NCBI GenBank assembly: GCA_937930275.1
Contig: CALGLM010000369.1
Coordinates: 1 to 16,508 of the forward strand
Origin: an uncultured Ignavibacteria bacterium
GTDB taxonomy: Bacteria > Bacteroidota > Ignavibacteria > Ignavibacteriales > Melioribacteraceae
Direction: 5' to 3'
DNA length: 16,508 nt
Within the stretch, counting starts at the first letter, position 1. Each line of letters starts with the position of its first letter. Below the pieces are notes generated by a model. It saw only the letters and a list, made by a program, of their open reading frames with translations. It was not told where the DNA came from and made no database searches. A program made the position numbers and the translations under genes. Below, piece by piece: positions 15,907 through 16,508 of the stretch.

Positions 15907-16508
15907 TTAAATTTTAGATAATTCTTGCTTCAAATGATTAATATAGTCAATTTCTGCCGGATCTTTCTTACGGTTTAATGCCAAATAATATGTCATCCAA
16001 TCACAAAGATAAATTTGATCTATCAAACGAAGTCCAAAATTCTTTTCGCTACTTTCTAATTTAATAATTTCCGCTCCTTTTTCTAACAACAATTTTTCTA
16101 AAACATTAAATCTAACTTTTATTCGTTGGTGCATATCTACATCCATTAAATACAATACTTTTAATCGACATATTGTTTCGGAATATGTTTCCCAACCAAT
16201 TATCTCATTATGATTCATTTCTGGTAAAAGATTAAAAAATGCATGCATTTTAGAGTTTTCGTTAAATTGACCTTTTATTCTATTAGCTAACGAATTATTA
16301 AATTCGTAAGCACCATAAATTAATGGCGTAAATCCGGTTAAATTTAATGCCAAGTTTAACGGTAACGATGTTGTTTCTTGATAAATCTTTGCTTTATTTT
16401 TTAACAATTCAATACTTTCATCAATAAAGATTGATTGATTTTTAATAAAGCCCAACCTCTCAAATATTTTTATTAATGTAAAAGTGATTAAATATAATGC
16501 AAAACGAG
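15907..16508 (-). CDS. Bifunctional phosphoglucose/phosphomannose isomerase, C-terminal part (cut by window end)
   Basis: The reading frame runs open from the window edge to the TAA at 15909-15907. The TTG at 16455 is therefore an internal Leu rather than a start, since residues such as ALYLITFTLIKIFERLGF continue upstream. Features recalled from the archaeal/bacterial PGI/PMI family of SIS-fold isomerases are PLIYGA, the LPEMNHNEIIGWE block and the C-terminal DPAEIDYINHLKQELSK. Such enzymes interconvert glucose-6-P or mannose-6-P with fructose-6-P, in glycolysis and sugar-nucleotide supply. Only about 200 of an expected 300-350 residues are in view, and the sugar-binding first SIS domain is outside. 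The family call is from motif recognition and fairly sure. Confidence 0.82.
   Translation of the reverse strand, partial: RFALYLITFTLIKIFERLGFIKNQSIFIDESIELLKNKAKIYQETTSLPLNLALNLTGFTPLIYGAYEFNNSLANRIKGQFNENSKMHAFFNLLPEMNHNEIIGWETYSETICRLKVLYLMDVDMHQRIKVRFNVLEKLLLEKGAEIIKLESSEKNFGLRLIDQIYLCDWMTYYLALNRKKDPAEIDYINHLKQELSKI

Noticed and set aside
16453..16455. TTG as start of a 182-aa gene
   Set aside because: The frame continues to the window edge with helix-like residues, and the protein is the C-terminal part of a known isomerase family.
1..16508. CRISPR arrays, insertion sequences, phage genes, toxin-antitoxin or defence systems
   Set aside because: No direct-repeat arrays, transposase motifs, terminal inverted repeats or defence domains were seen on either strand.

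Overview
This window reads as a chromosomal, housekeeping stretch from an AT-rich member of the Bacteroidota/Ignavibacteriota/Chlorobiota group. The taxonomic hint comes from three things seen here. One is a subtilase with a type IX secretion (T9SS) type A C-terminal tail carrying the YPNPF and VGSGVYLYRA signatures. The others are the yceD-rpmF-plsX-fabH-fabD-fabG-acpP-fabF-rnc gene order and a bifunctional-type PGI/PMI isomerase. The exact class is inference. All genes except one lie on the minus strand.

Layout, in the direction of transcription of the minus strand (right to left). The right edge (15907-16508) holds the C-terminal part of a phosphoglucose/phosphomannose isomerase cut by the window end. 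After a 184-bp AT-rich gap with a candidate promoter and a leader hairpin comes a compact lipid and ribosome operon. Its order is yceD (DUF177), rpmF (L32, 59 aa), plsX, fabH, fabD, a cysteine-rich DUF3109-like gene, fabG, acpP, fabF and rnc. The genes touch or overlap by a few bases except around acpP, which is flanked by a 37-nt gap and a 78-nt gap. The 78-nt gap holds a GC-rich hairpin. A hairpin at the rnc stop probably ends the unit.

Next is a tRNA-Pro(GGG) gene followed by a strong intrinsic terminator. Then comes a second cluster: purF, a 1411-aa secreted subtilisin-like protease, ftsY and a small one-membrane-segment protein. A 14-bp perfect inverted repeat separates this cluster from the convergent, 5'-truncated ClC chloride channel/transporter gene at the left edge.

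Functionally, the main operon joins phospholipid initiation (PlsX) with most of the type II fatty acid elongation machinery (FabD, FabH, FabG, ACP, FabF). It also carries ribosome-related genes (L32, YceD, RNase III). The protease, with its signal peptide and T9SS tail, is an exported protein sitting next to ftsY, which encodes the SRP receptor.

I did not find a mobile element, CRISPR array, defence system or clearly novel multi-gene system. The points most worth checking are an apparent CTG start for plsX, a Cys-rich gene embedded in and overlapping the fab genes, the tRNA terminator just upstream of purF, and several intergenic hairpins.
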